A stretch of DNA of 64,000 nucleotides from an uncultured Lachnospiraceae bacterium (GCA_947588845.1 CANQAR010000005.1:1-64000); one strand, 5' to 3'. Counted from the stretch's first letter, positions 26,801 to 36,185 are shown. Program-made: numbers and translations. Notes: generated from the sequence alone by a model not told the origin.

Positions 26801-29800
26801 GCAATGATATCGGGACAAACAACCTGAGCGTCAATCTCCCGCAGTATCCGGATGTCCGTTCCGGCATGTTCTTTTCCTATATGGATGAAGGAGACCATTA
26901 TCTGCTCATTAATAACCAGGATCTTTCCGGAGGCGCAGGCGTGGATGTTGTTATTTCCTATAACGTAAAGCCAGGGGATGTGCCGGGAGGCGCGACGGAC
27001 GCGCAGGGACGGTATGTGGATGGATACGAGTATTATAAAGGGAAGACGGAAGTAACATTTTATGTGGATGCGGATAACAACGGAGATACAGAGACGGTCA
27101 AAAGCAAGGAGCTCTTTCTGGAGATGCATACCCGCATTTCCAGTTCACCGGCCAAGAAACTTCAGGGAATCTATTATGACTGGCAGAGCAGATGGGGGGA
27201 ACGGCCGGAAGACGCGGATGATTATTTTTATGCCAGCTGGGAACTGAGAACTTATTTTTCAAGCAATACAAATCAGGCGGGAACTTATGAATGGACAGAG
27301 GACGGAACGGTACATGACGGAACGCTGGTTGCCATAAAGGGAACGGAAGGAACCGTCAGCAACGTGGAATATGTCAGTGAGGCAATTTTGCGGTATCCGG
27401 TAGAACTGCTGAGAGATGCTCCGGCGGAAGGAGTGCTGCTGCATAATGAAGCGCTTCTTACGATCAACTGGAAGTCAGGATATAAAACCGTTCAGAAAGT
27501 GCAGGCGGATAAAAGAATATACAGATCCCAGTATCCGCCGGGAGAATTTGGAAAGCAGAGACCTTACTATTCTTCCAGCGAATCTGAGAGGAACAGGCTG
27601 ATTCAGGGAGGCCAGGAAAAACTTGTGGAAGATGAAACGGATGTCAGTATGCAGTGGAGGATTGTATATAAAGGAGGCGCCAGGGAAGTTCCGGGCTGGG
27701 ACGAACAGACAGGAACCTATACGGTGCCTGAAAGGACAATCCGGATAAGGGACGGGATGTCGAAGGACGTGCTGTATTCCTCAGGGAAGCCTTCCGCAAG
27801 ATATGTCTGGGACCCTGAGACTGGAAATGTGGAACTGTCAGACGATGATTATTCATTTACACAGCTGAAGGTAAGCGTCGTGGAGTATGACGCCGAATGC
27901 AGAGACGGCCTGTGGACGGCGGAAAAAAGTCATAGTGAGCCAGGCGATATAAAGGGGGTGGATATTTATATCCGATACAGAGGGTCGGATCAGCTGTCCT
28001 ATTGGACCAGCATACCCGGGTCAAGCCTGAAAGGAGAAATAACCGTCGCTTTTCCGGAAGGAACCGTGGGATTTGAAGCCAGGCATAAATCCTCGTTCTA
28101 TTTAACAAAAATTTCTCTGGAGGTGTCGGCAAATGTGCATCCTACCCAGACGATAAAAACTCTGGTATCCGGCGATATGGAAGCAGGGGCGACGTCCCTG
28201 ATCAAGAATAAGGCATACTGCGATGTCTGGGAGACGGAAAAAGGGGAAGAATCTGCCTATTTTTCGGCTACAAATTATAAAGGCGGGAGAAATTCCGCGA
28301 TTAAGGAGATCTGGGAACTGAATATGAGCCAGACGATACAATGTGCGTGCAAAAAGGCTTCAAAAAAAGAAAAAGTGGTGCTTGATGTAGACAGAGGTAC
28401 ACAGGACAGCCCGATATACATAGCCGGATGGAACTATAATTCATCGGGAAACGTAAAACAGCTGCACAGAGGAATTCTGTATGATCTGCTTCCCGCGGGG
28501 GCGACTGTGGATGTCTCGAGCCTGTTCGGATTTACCGTTACAGGATATACCAAAATGCGTCCGGAAAATATCGGGGATAAAGCGGAACAATACGATAATT
28601 ATAAGAAGAAAACGGGAAAACTCAGCGCTTCGAATTATGATGTGCGTTTTTCCGACGACTGGAAGGGTTCCGGCAGGACAATGATGACGATCACGTTTAC
28701 ACTGCCGGATTCTCCGGAAATATGCGGCGTCGAATTTTACTACCTGCTGCACAACACGTATGAAAATATTCTGCTGCACGGCACAACGGTGGAAAATGAT
28801 CTTGCGTTTGTAAATACTTCCTCTGGCCGTGTACGCCCGGTGGATGTCACAGGGAAACAGTCGGTCATTGAAGATGCCCATCTGTACGACGAACTGCAGG
28901 AAAAATATGAGGGGTTCATTGCGTATGCGGAAGCTTCCGTGAACTACATTCCGGTTGACGCGTATTCCTGGGGATTTGAAAAGAGCGTAAAGACCTATTC
29001 CGATTACCGTTCAAAGGGAGAAGCGTTTCCAGGAACAGAATACACTTACAAGCTGTCATACAGCCAGTCAGACTACGCGGAAAGCTCAGGCATTGTATTT
29101 TATGATCTGCTGGAAGGAGGGTACTTTATACAGGATGATTCCGGACAGCAGAAAATGGAATCCCAGTGGCACGGCACGTTTACCGGAGTGGATGTACACG
29201 AAATCACTCAAAAACTGACGGGAGGGTCAGATACGGTGCGCTGCAGCCCGGTAGTATGGTATGCGACGAAAGACCGGGATTCCTTTACCGGCGCGGACTT
29301 TGATCTGACAAGGACAGAGATCTGGAATACCAGTCCACCCGAAGATTTGTCCTCTGTTACGGCAGTTGCCGTGGACTGCAGGAAAAACACGGACGGGACA
29401 GAGTTTGCTCTGGTTAACCGACAGGTGATGGACGTCTATATCCATATGCGCGCTCCGGAGAATGTGCCGACGGATGCGGTGTACACATACAACGAGGGAC
29501 GTGTTCTGGCAAAACAGAGAAACGATAATGAACCGACAGAACTGACCTCGGACGCGCAGGTGGAGATCATAGCGGGCGAACCGGAACTGCATAAAGAATC
29601 CGACCCCGCGACCGGAACAGAAGAAAATCCGGCGCCGCTGGAACAGGAGGATGCGCTGAATTATACCTTGTCGGTGACCAACAGCGGTACGGTGCGGACG
29701 ATGACGGATGTCGTTGTTGAGGATGATATTCCTGACGGACTGGATATTATGTCCTCTGAGATAACGGTGTGGTTTTCCGACGCGGAGGACAGGCTGAAAG

Positions 29801-30468
29801 TCAGCGAATCCCCACGGATTTCAATGACAGAATCCGGCCGGCATCTGAAATTTGTCATTTCCACGCTTCTTGCGGGGGAGACGGCGTATATCAGTATCCC
29901 CTGCAAAGTTTCTCTGCAGGAAGGGCTGCTGGTAAATACTGCACATGTGACGTCCGTGGACGGCGTGAAAAAGGATGTGTCATCCGAGACAACGTATCAT
30001 GAAGTAGTACCGCGCGGTACGCTCAGCATCCGGAAAACGGTAAAAGGCAGTCTGGGAGATAAATCCTGGCCGTTTTCTTTCCGTCTGAAATTTACGACGG
30101 AGGAGCGGGAACTGCCCGGAGTATGGAACTGTAAGAAAGGAGATGTGGAATTTACGGTAAAACCGGACGAAGACGGATATCTGACATTCCAGCTTTCCGA
30201 CGGAGAGACCATTGAGTTTCTTGATGTGCCCCGCGGCACCGGTTATGAGGTAGAGGAAACGGATGGAGCTTCCATGGGATATGAAATCGAGGCGGAAAAC
30301 GACAGCGGGACAATCGGAGCCAATGACGTCCAGGTGTCTTTTGTCAACACGAAAAACGGCTTTGTGCCGACGGGCGTATGGAGCGGCCTGTACAAAAGTC
30401 TGACTCTGGCGCTGGCGGCTGCGGCCGCGATAATCCGGATGTTCCTCAGAAAACGAATACAGGGATAA
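23812..30468 (+). CDS. Giant pilus-tip or surface adhesin
   Basis: The product has about 2218 residues. In order: signal peptide; a Pro/Thr/Glu repeat stalk to about residue 340; BspA-like DUF285 leucine-rich repeats at about 400-520 (repeated MFYGC-GLTELDTG-WKLS); four or five InlB-type beta-grasp repeats (VTFDADGG, YYAHW endings) to about 920; a long Ig-like or isopeptide-rich region; a DUF11-like domain (YTLSVTNSGTV) near 1940; a final DUF7601-like domain; and a tail VPTGVWSG, hydrophobic helix, RKRIQG. The tail motif matches that of the major pilin, so the same sortase can join them. ATG 23812 has AAAGGAG 10 bases upstream. Binding target unknown. Confidence 0.85.
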   Translation: MKQKNSAKRMAAAMMAVILAISSAVQPGWYAAAAGPEAEHIGMETAEEKSVREPDSQPEEDRVQKMAEIVEEQDLIPPQSDVVPAAQVQGFAETEVVSPVTEAGPDVSAETLGTGAEPDVKPENPGVEQLPDVPAKTESGTEAIPEISIETEPETVPAVPAETEVSPDISVEIPATEAAPDVPEKTPVTEAAPDVSAETPGTEAVPDMPAETPGTETSPDVSVETPGTETSPDVSVETPGTETSPDVSAEDPGVEQLPDAPAKTESGTEATPDSSIETEPETAPVVPAETEEGGTPETETEEITILETELETQQDIPTEETESETEEVEEPETEAMYAILYENGELVFQKGETPDPEKGNVRESMTGFEDLRVADRYSWPWYSACRSSIRAVSFKDRFCPVSAEEMFYDCENLTSFDSRNFDTSALTSTAGMFYNCASLTTLDTGDWKLSAVTEMDNMFYGCAGLTELDTGGWKLSAVKKMDYMFYGCTGLTELNMSSWDMSGVTSMQSMFENCQLYRLVLGPMCRLESGAPAAQEEYYTQGTEISSKVRVFFDTQEGGTIDPLEITPGDVYGKTVRGIIPVREGYTFIAWHKGSLDGAVVGETDRAGQEDISLFAEWKRNPVITFDTNGGGPETSQKQVEYGGKIGTLPKYPSNGGSTAFFAGWFTEASGGDMVQPDWIVYEDVTYYAHWGWRPVFNTDGGIFTEFPEYPLQESPEYLIQALPGVRRDGFRLSGWFLADKVTEVKAGQVLDLSQGSEITAHWEPMDTVKLTLDPSPWDKEFSIYGKETYEVYRDQPVRVLPEPKNKPSDGREFLGWFDEGGTQWTVETVITEDTELHAAWSKPTVKVTFDADGGSGLSNSSLLVPAGSTIDVLPGARRNNYILEGWYTEKNGGGEKLTTETVILEETTYYAHWVSFFLNTSDQTAFYVYGAEWGNASNENVDVTGDTLIVHPTDAKEQTAQLHVRFEMNVSVGDLTLPAGTVKIQIPKYVWKDWDGNDIGTNNLSVNLPQYPDVRSGMFFSYMDEGDHYLLINNQDLSGGAGVDVVISYNVKPGDVPGGATDAQGRYVDGYEYYKGKTEVTFYVDADNNGDTETVKSKELFLEMHTRISSSPAKKLQGIYYDWQSRWGERPEDADDYFYASWELRTYFSSNTNQAGTYEWTEDGTVHDGTLVAIKGTEGTVSNVEYVSEAILRYPVELLRDAPAEGVLLHNEALLTINWKSGYKTVQKVQADKRIYRSQYPPGEFGKQRPYYSSSESERNRLIQGGQEKLVEDETDVSMQWRIVYKGGAREVPGWDEQTGTYTVPERTIRIRDGMSKDVLYSSGKPSARYVWDPETGNVELSDDDYSFTQLKVSVVEYDAECRDGLWTAEKSHSEPGDIKGVDIYIRYRGSDQLSYWTSIPGSSLKGEITVAFPEGTVGFEARHKSSFYLTKISLEVSANVHPTQTIKTLVSGDMEAGATSLIKNKAYCDVWETEKGEESAYFSATNYKGGRNSAIKEIWELNMSQTIQCACKKASKKEKVVLDVDRGTQDSPIYIAGWNYNSSGNVKQLHRGILYDLLPAGATVDVSSLFGFTVTGYTKMRPENIGDKAEQYDNYKKKTGKLSASNYDVRFSDDWKGSGRTMMTITFTLPDSPEICGVEFYYLLHNTYENILLHGTTVENDLAFVNTSSGRVRPVDVTGKQSVIEDAHLYDELQEKYEGFIAYAEASVNYIPVDAYSWGFEKSVKTYSDYRSKGEAFPGTEYTYKLSYSQSDYAESSGIVFYDLLEGGYFIQDDSGQQKMESQWHGTFTGVDVHEITQKLTGGSDTVRCSPVVWYATKDRDSFTGADFDLTRTEIWNTSPPEDLSSVTAVAVDCRKNTDGTEFALVNRQVMDVYIHMRAPENVPTDAVYTYNEGRVLAKQRNDNEPTELTSDAQVEIIAGEPELHKESDPATGTEENPAPLEQEDALNYTLSVTNSGTVRTMTDVVVEDDIPDGLDIMSSEITVWFSDAEDRLKVSESPRISMTESGRHLKFVISTLLAGETAYISIPCKVSLQEGLLVNTAHVTSVDGVKKDVSSETTYHEVVPRGTLSIRKTVKGSLGDKSWPFSFRLKFTTEERELPGVWNCKKGDVEFTVKPDEDGYLTFQLSDGETIEFLDVPRGTGYEVEETDGASMGYEIEAENDSGTIGANDVQVSFVNTKNGFVPTGVWSGLYKSLTLALAAAAAIIRMFLRKRIQG
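24325..24690 (+). repeat. Coding repeats of the adhesin stalk (39-bp units)
   Basis: Units beginning GAGACTCCAGGGACGGAA start at 24403, 24442, 24481 and 24520, an exact 39-bp period that encodes ETPGTETSPDVSV. Flanking degenerate units extend the array. A longer segment (GGAGTGGA-CAGCTGCCTGA onward, about 120 bp) occurs at about 24180 and again at about 24563, so the stalk also grew by block duplication. Confidence 0.85.
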
Positions 30469-30505
30469 AAGATGCCGATTCTTTCGGTCCTGAAAGGAAA
30501 GCTGT

Positions 30506-30536
30506 CCCGCAGGCCGTAATCTGACCTGCGGGACAT
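30506..30536 (+). terminator. Hairpin after the pilus operon
   Basis: GTCCCGCAGG and CCTGCGGGAC form a perfect 10-bp stem with an 11-base loop, 37 bases after the adhesin stop. There is no T run, so the strength of termination is uncertain. Confidence 0.5.
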
Positions 30537-30546
30537 GCCTGTCTAT

Positions 30547-30624
30547 GTATGCATGGAAACCAGCTGCTGACGCAGTACCTGGGCCGCGCGGCGGGCAGGA
30601 GGAAAAGCCGCCTCCTGTTCGATC
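30547..30624 (+). repeat. Double-hairpin repeat, copy 1 (family C)
   Basis: GCATGGAAACCAGCTGCTGA, CGCAGTACCTGGGCCGCGCG and GCAGGAGGAAAAGCCGCCTC recur nearly unchanged at 39903-39990, and the first half at 62500-62555. It contains two stems (GCTGC-GCAGC and AGGAGG-CCTCCT types). It abuts the 3' end of the PH-domain gene. Confidence 0.75.
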
Positions 30625-30631
30625 ATCTTTT

Positions 30632-31006
30632 TTACAGGCAGCATTCTCCGATCATTCTGCCGATTGCGATGATATCGCTGGAACCGGAGAATTCCAGATG
30701 GATTTTGCCCAGACCGCTGAGCCACAGTTCCAGTTCACTTTCGATATCAAAATGACCGGAAGTTTCAACAGAAAACACCTGTATTCTGGAGTACGGAATT
30801 GTGGTGAAATCCTTTTTTTTGCCTGTCACCCCCTGAATATTGACAGTGATCAGGCGTTTGTCCGTGAATACAATAAAATCCCGGATTGCCTTGTATGTAC
30901 CGATGATGGTTTCCCCTTCGATGAGAAGCGGGGAGATGCAGTTGACAACAGAGTCTTCAGAGACCTTTCGAAGCTTGATTACCTCATTGTTTTCAAAATC
31001 AATCAT
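30632..31006 (-). CDS. PH domain-containing protein
   Basis: The 124-residue protein consists of one bacterial PH domain (bPH type). Diagnostic stretches are LLIEGETIIGTYKAIRDFIVFTDKRLITVNIQG and GKKKDFTTIPYSRIQVFSVETSG, ending in GLGKIHLEF. Members of this family are small cytosolic proteins with no settled function; some form ring oligomers. It has no membrane helix. On its strand an AAAGAAGG box precedes the ATG. It is monocistronic, and the downstream flank is the family C repeat. Confidence 0.88.
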   Translation of the reverse strand: MIDFENNEVIKLRKVSEDSVVNCISPLLIEGETIIGTYKAIRDFIVFTDKRLITVNIQGVTGKKKDFTTIPYSRIQVFSVETSGHFDIESELELWLSGLGKIHLEFSGSSDIIAIGRMIGECCL

Positions 31007-31220
31007 AATGGAACCTTCTTTCTTTGGCGATTTTACGGAATATAAAAAATAATAGCACAGCCGCCTTCATAAAACAATATTCCGCCGGAATAAAAAATCC
31101 CAGAAGATAATTAAGAACTCCCCTACTTTACAATCAGTTATTGATATGCTAAAATTGAAGAAATTATGTGATTATTGAAAAATAATCGTGTATTTAGTAC
31201 AGAGACAGGGGGAATGAGCT

Positions 31221-32195
31221 ATGCTGGGAAATATCAGAGAGTGGGTTTCTGATAATCTGAGATATTTACTGCTCGGACTGGCTGTACTTCTGGGAGCTGT
31301 TATTATTTTCTTTGTAGTGAGGCTGATTGTCAACTGGGGAGACAAGGAAGTAGTGGATGAGCGCACAGGAAAGGTCACAGAACAGTCTGCCGGCAAGGAA
31401 AATAACAAGGAAAATGAGAAAAAAGACGACAGCGAGAAGGAGTCGGATACGGACGACATTACATTGACCGCGAACGATCCGGCCATCCTGGATGTTATGA
31501 CCCGTTACTATGAGGCAAAGGCCGGGAAGGATTTTGAAACAATCCGGGAAATCAATCCTGCGTTCAGCGCGGAGGATGAGGCGGATCTTGCGAATAACAG
31601 TGTTTTCGAGCGGTATGATAATATCATGGTATATTCCAGCGAAGGCCTCGACAGTGATTCCTATATTGTATATGTGTATTTTGATGTAAAAATTACCGGA
31701 ATAGCAACTCCTGCGCCGACGCTGGTTGACGAATATCTTCAGAAGAATGATGAGGGGGATCTGATTATCGTTAACAAGAACAGTACGCAGGAGCTGGCGG
31801 ATTTTATCGAGAAGATGAGGACGTCAAGTGCGGTTCAGAAGATGGTGGAGGATGTGAACCAGAAACTGGAGCAGGCGTCGGCATCGGATGAGGATCTGAA
31901 TAAATATGTGGAAAAACTGAAGGAAGGCAAATCTTCAGATTCCGATTCCGATGACGGCGGAGAGGACGATTCGACAGCGGATGCGCCCAAAGTGAACGGG
32001 ACCGCGAGAGCGACCACAGAGGTCAGAGTGCGCAGCGAGGCCTCCACGAACGGGGTAATTTACGGAATGCTCACGACAGGATTTTCCGTGAAGGTGCTTG
32101 AGAATCTGGACAGCGGCTGGTCAAAAATACAGTATACGGCGAACGGGGTTACGATTGAGGGGTACGTGATGACCCAGTATCTGGAGGCGGAATAG
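31221..32195 (+). CDS. Membrane-anchored SH3-domain protein
   Basis: The 324-residue protein has a short cytoplasmic N terminus, one membrane helix at about 15-36 (YLLLGLAVLLGAVIIFFVVRL), an acidic Lys/Glu/Asp-rich linker, and an extracellular NTF2-like globular region (ILDVMTRYYEAKAGKDFETI). A second acidic linker leads to a bacterial SH3 domain from about 258 (ATTEVRVRSEASTNGVIYGMLTTGFSVKVLE). Such domains often bind cell-wall peptides. It sits alone, with a good RBS (AGGGGGAA) and a strong terminator. Role in the wall inferred only. Confidence 0.82.
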   Translation: MLGNIREWVSDNLRYLLLGLAVLLGAVIIFFVVRLIVNWGDKEVVDERTGKVTEQSAGKENNKENEKKDDSEKESDTDDITLTANDPAILDVMTRYYEAKAGKDFETIREINPAFSAEDEADLANNSVFERYDNIMVYSSEGLDSDSYIVYVYFDVKITGIATPAPTLVDEYLQKNDEGDLIIVNKNSTQELADFIEKMRTSSAVQKMVEDVNQKLEQASASDEDLNKYVEKLKEGKSSDSDSDDGGEDDSTADAPKVNGTARATTEVRVRSEASTNGVIYGMLTTGFSVKVLENLDSGWSKIQYTANGVTIEGYVMTQYLEAE

Positions 32196-32235
32196 TCTGC
32201 AGGTTTGCGTTTGACACATTTTGTTCTATATATTG

Positions 32236-32270
32236 AGAGAAAACTCGCTTCTGCGAGTTTTCTCTTGTTT
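32236..32270 (+). terminator. Intrinsic terminator after the SH3 protein gene
   Basis: AGAGAAAACTCGC-TTCT-GCGAGTTTTCTCT is a 13-bp perfect stem with a 4-base loop, followed by TGTTTT. Confidence 0.88.
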
Positions 32271-32374
32271 TCATGGAGCGTAGTATGTTAAAATGACCGC
32301 AGTCGTCTGAGACAGAAACAAAAAAGAAAAGACGCTGACCGGACGGCGGATGAAAACAGACAGGGGAGCAGAGT

Positions 32375-33304
32375 ATGGAACATAATTTACAAAAAGAAAC
32401 CGGGCCGGAAGGGGTACGGCTGAACAAATACATCAGTGAGGCCGGATACTGTTCGCGAAGGGAAGCAGACAGACTGATTGAACAGGGAGCTGTCCGGATT
32501 GACGGGCAGACAGCCCGGATGGGAGTCCGGGTGCTTCCGGGGCAGCAGGTCACTGTGAATGGGGAGGTTCTTGCGAAAGAAGAAGAGAAGATTCTGCTTG
32601 CCTTTCATAAACCCCGCGGAGTTGTGTGCACCACGGATACCAGATGGGGCGACGTGACAGTAGAAGAACTGCTGCACTATCCCAAACGGGTATTTTCCGT
32701 TGGCCGTCTGGACAAGGATTCGGAAGGCCTTCTTCTGATGACCAACCAGGGGGACATTCTGAATAAGATTCTCAAGGCCGGCAATGCTCATGAAAAGGAG
32801 TATCTGGTAACGATTGACAGAGATGTTACAGAAAGTATGCTGGATATGCTTTCAAAAGGGGTATATCTGGAAGAACTCGGTGTGACAACAAGGCCGTGCA
32901 AAGTTGAAAAGACGGGAGAGAGACAGTTTCGAATGGTTCTTACACAGGGGCTTAACCGGCAGATCCGGCGTATGTGCGAGGCCGCTGGCTGCCGTGTGGC
33001 GCGGCTGGTACGGCTGCGGGTGATGAATATAGAGCTGGGGGATCTGAAACCGGGAGAATACCGCGGTGTCACGGAGGAAGAACTCGTCCGGATGAATCAG
33101 CTGCTCCAGGGCTCAAGCAATCATCCGGACTGGAGAAAGTCTTCCAGGAACCTGGAAGAGAAATACACAGCGGGCAGAGACGAGGATGATTTTACCGGCC
33201 GGAATGAGGCGTCGCCCGCCCGAAGAGGAGAGAAAGTTTACAAATGCCGAGATGACAAAAAAAGAAATGAGAGGAGTCGGCGCCTTGGAAAATCAGAAAA
33301 TTGA
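32375..33304 (+). CDS. RluF/RsuA-family rRNA pseudouridine synthase
   Basis: The 309-residue enzyme has an N-terminal S4 RNA-binding domain (VRLNKYISEAGYCSRREADRLI) and the catalytic RsuA-type domain with VGRLDKDSEGLLLMTNQGD, in which the first aspartate is the nucleophile. LTQGLNRQIRRMCEAAGCRV follows. The pattern is closest to RluF (23S rRNA). A basic, arginine- and lysine-rich tail of about 50 residues follows the catalytic fold. The 3' end overlaps the ligA start by about 20 bases, suggesting translational coupling. Confidence 0.88.
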   Translation: MEHNLQKETGPEGVRLNKYISEAGYCSRREADRLIEQGAVRIDGQTARMGVRVLPGQQVTVNGEVLAKEEEKILLAFHKPRGVVCTTDTRWGDVTVEELLHYPKRVFSVGRLDKDSEGLLLMTNQGDILNKILKAGNAHEKEYLVTIDRDVTESMLDMLSKGVYLEELGVTTRPCKVEKTGERQFRMVLTQGLNRQIRRMCEAAGCRVARLVRLRVMNIELGDLKPGEYRGVTEEELVRMNQLLQGSSNHPDWRKSSRNLEEKYTAGRDEDDFTGRNEASPARRGEKVYKCRDDKKRNERSRRLGKSEN

Positions 33305-35240
33305 GAGAATGAGGGAGCTCGCCCATATTCTGACGGAGGCATCAAAAGCCTACTATCAGGAAGACCGGGAGCTGATGAGCAATTATGAATACGACAAACT
33401 TTACGATGAGCTTGAACAGCTTGAACAGGAGAGCGGAATTGTCCTCGCGGGAAGTCCGACCACCAAAGTCGGCTATGAGGCGCTCGATGAGCTCCCCAGA
33501 GAACGACATGAGTCCCCGATGCTGTCGCTTGACAAGACAAAGGACATCGAAGGACTGAAGGACTTTGCGGGAAATCATCCGACGGTTGTCTCCTGGAAGC
33601 TGGACGGACTTACGGTCGTGCTCACGTACCGGGACGGCCAGCTGGAAAAAGCGGTGACGCGCGGGAACGGCGAGATCGGCGAGGTTATCACGAACAATGC
33701 GCGTGTTTTCCGGAATATCCCGCTCCGGATTTCCTATCAGGGAGAACTGATTCTGCGCGGCGAGGCAGTGATCACCTACACGGATTTTGCGCGGATCAAT
33801 GAGGAGATCGAGGACACCGACGCGAAATACAAGAATCCGCGGAACCTCTGCAGCGGTTCGGTCAGGCAGCTCAACAATGAGGTCACAGCGCGCAGAGGCG
33901 TGAGATTTTACGCGTTTGCTCTTGTGAAAGCCGAGGATGTGGATTTCGGCAATTCCAGAAAAAATCAGTTTGACTGGCTGAAATCGCAGGGGTTTGACGT
34001 GGTGGAGCATTACATGGCTGACGCCTCCACCATGGAAGAGACTGTGCAGAAATTTGCCGATAAGATTCAGTATTATGATGTGCCCTCGGATGGGCTTGTT
34101 CTGACATATGACGATATCGCCTACGGGCAGTCACTCGGACGTACGGCAAAATTTCCGCGCGATTCCATCGCTTTTAAGTGGAAGGACGAGATCAGGGAGA
34201 CAAAGCTCCTGGAGATTGAGTGGAGTCCGTCGAGGACCGGTCTGATCAACCCGGTGGCGATTTTTGAACCGGTGGAGATCGAGGGCTCTACAGTCAGCCG
34301 CGCAAGCGTTCACAACCTCAGCATTATGAAAGCGCTTGAACTTGGGATCGGGGATACAATCACTGTCTACAAGGCAAACATGATCATTCCGCAGATTGCG
34401 GACAATCTGACGCGCAGCGGCCAGGTTGAGATTCCGGAAGTCTGTCCGGCGTGCGGAAGCCGGACGAAGATACAGAGTGTCCGCGATGTAGAGACACTGT
34501 GCTGCACGAATGAAAATTGTGTTGCGAAAAAAATCAAGGCCTTCACTCTGTTTGTCAGCCGGGACGCGCTGAATATCGACGGGCTTTCGGAAGCGACGCT
34601 GGAGAAATTCATCGCAAAAGGTTTTATCCATTCCTTTGCGGATATTTTTGCGCTGGAAAAGTATCGAGATGAAATTGTGGAGATGGAAGGTTTCGGCGAG
34701 AAGTCGTTTGCGAATCTCATGGCGGGGATTGAAACCGCGAGGCACACAACGCTTCCGCGCCTGCTTTTTGGCCTTGGGATTCCGGGAATCGGCGCGGCAA
34801 ACGCGAAGGTACTCTGCAGACATTTTGATCATGATCTGGAAAAAATACGCACCGCGACGGAAGAAGAACTGTCTGAAATTGATGGAATCGGCGGAGTTCT
34901 GGCAGGAGCAGTCGTTACTTATTTCCAGGATAAAGAGAACATTGCCGGTCTGGACCGGCTGCTTTCGCAGCTTCAGATCGAGCGGCCGCAGCCGGAAAAC
35001 GAGTCGGAGCAGACACTTGCCGGAAAGACATTCGTAATCACGGGGACAGTTACTCATTTTGCCAACCGGAATGAGCTGAAGGCCTATATTGAGAGCCGCG
35101 GCGGAAAAGTGACGGGGAGTGTTACAAAAAAGACAGATTATCTGATCAACAACGATACGGCGTCATCGTCGTCAAAAAATAAAAAGGCGAAGGAACTGAA
35201 CATTCCGATTCTGTCGGAAGAAGCGTTTCTGGAACTGTAG
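33285..35240 (+). CDS. ligA: NAD-dependent DNA ligase
   Basis: I place the start at TTG 33285, eight bases after GAGGAG; longer starts lack a ribosome site. The product has 651 residues. The Ia domain (ELAHILTEASKAYYQ) is followed by the adenylation domain with Lys105 in SWKLDGL, the motif SPMLSLDKT, the OB fold, the Zn finger (CPACGSRT, CCTNENC), helix-hairpin-helix repeats (GIPGIGAANAKVL, IDGIGGVLAG) and a C-terminal BRCT domain (KTFVITGTVTHFANRNELK). It seals nicks during replication. It overlaps the pseudouridine synthase gene upstream, and metA follows by 12 bases. Confidence 0.93.
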   Translation: MENQKIERMRELAHILTEASKAYYQEDRELMSNYEYDKLYDELEQLEQESGIVLAGSPTTKVGYEALDELPRERHESPMLSLDKTKDIEGLKDFAGNHPTVVSWKLDGLTVVLTYRDGQLEKAVTRGNGEIGEVITNNARVFRNIPLRISYQGELILRGEAVITYTDFARINEEIEDTDAKYKNPRNLCSGSVRQLNNEVTARRGVRFYAFALVKAEDVDFGNSRKNQFDWLKSQGFDVVEHYMADASTMEETVQKFADKIQYYDVPSDGLVLTYDDIAYGQSLGRTAKFPRDSIAFKWKDEIRETKLLEIEWSPSRTGLINPVAIFEPVEIEGSTVSRASVHNLSIMKALELGIGDTITVYKANMIIPQIADNLTRSGQVEIPEVCPACGSRTKIQSVRDVETLCCTNENCVAKKIKAFTLFVSRDALNIDGLSEATLEKFIAKGFIHSFADIFALEKYRDEIVEMEGFGEKSFANLMAGIETARHTTLPRLLFGLGIPGIGAANAKVLCRHFDHDLEKIRTATEEELSEIDGIGGVLAGAVVTYFQDKENIAGLDRLLSQLQIERPQPENESEQTLAGKTFVITGTVTHFANRNELKAYIESRGGKVTGSVTKKTDYLINNDTASSSSKNKKAKELNIPILSEEAFLEL

Positions 35241-35252
35241 AGGAGGGGTACT

Positions 35253-36185
35253 ATGCCGATCAGGGTACAGACAGAATTGCCGGCAAGGGAAATTCTGGAA
35301 AGAGAAAATATTTTTGTGATGGATGAGCACAGAGCGGTACATCAGGACATCCGCCCGATCCAGATTGCAATCCTGAATCTCATGCCGCTCAAGGAGGATA
35401 CGGAGCTGCAGCTTCTGCGCTCGCTGTCAAACACGCCGCTTCAGGTGGATGTGACCTTCGTGCGCGTAAAAAGCCATAAATCAAAAAATACGTCCGCAAA
35501 TCATCTGAATCAGTTTTATGTGGGATTTGATGAGATCAAATGGAGGCGCTTTGACGGACTGATCATCACGGGGGCGCCTGTGGAGATGATGGAGTTTGAG
35601 GAAGTGGACTACTGGGATGAGCTGACGGAGATTATGAGCTGGTCAAAATCGAATGTCACATCGACAATCTACCTGTGCTGGGCAGCGCAGGCCGGTTTGT
35701 ATTATCATTACGGGCTGCAGAAGCGGCTGCTTGACAAGAAGATGTTCGGCCTGTTCTGGCATCGCGTGCTGAACCGGAAGATCCCGCTCGTGCGCGGCTT
35801 TGACGACGTGTTCCTGGCTCCTCATTCCCGTCACACGGAGGTGCCGATCGAGGATATACGCAGGTGCAAAGAACTGACAATCCTTGCCGAGTCAGATGAA
35901 GCGGGGCTGTTTCTGGCGATGGCGGACGGAGGCAGGAAAATCTTTATCATGGGGCACCCCGAGTACGACCGGATCACGCTTGACCAGGAGTACAAACGCG
36001 ATCTCTCCAAAGGACTTCCGATTGAAATTCCGAAAAACTACTATATAAATGATGATCCCACGATTAAGCCGAATCTGATGTGGCGGTCACATGCCAACAA
36101 TCTTTATACAAACTGGCTCAATTATTATGTGTACCAGGTGACGCCGTACGACCTGATGGGAACGCCGGATTTTGGGGATGTTTGA
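35253..36185 (+). CDS. metA: Homoserine O-acyltransferase (likely acetyl-CoA specific)
   Basis: The 310-residue enzyme activates homoserine for methionine synthesis. The nucleophile is Cys142 in [10 protein letters not shown]. His-containing [17 protein letters not shown] and MGHPEYD motifs match the MetA family. Residue 111 is glutamate ([15 protein letters not shown]). Published work on MetA homologues links Glu here to acetyl-CoA and Gly to succinyl-CoA use, so despite the family name this is probably an acetyltransferase. RBS GAGGAGGGG precedes. Confidence 0.92.
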   Translation: MPIRVQTELPAREILERENIFVMDEHRAVHQDIRPIQIAILNLMPLKEDTELQLLRSLSNTPLQVDVTFVRVKSHKSKNTSANHLNQFYVGFDEIKWRRFDGLIITGAPVEMMEFEEVDYWDELTEIMSWSKSNVTSTIYLCWAAQAGLYYHYGLQKRLLDKKMFGLFWHRVLNRKIPLVRGFDDVFLAPHSRHTEVPIEDIRRCKELTILAESDEAGLFLAMADGGRKIFIMGHPEYDRITLDQEYKRDLSKGLPIEIPKNYYINDDPTIKPNLMWRSHANNLYTNWLNYYVYQVTPYDLMGTPDFGDV

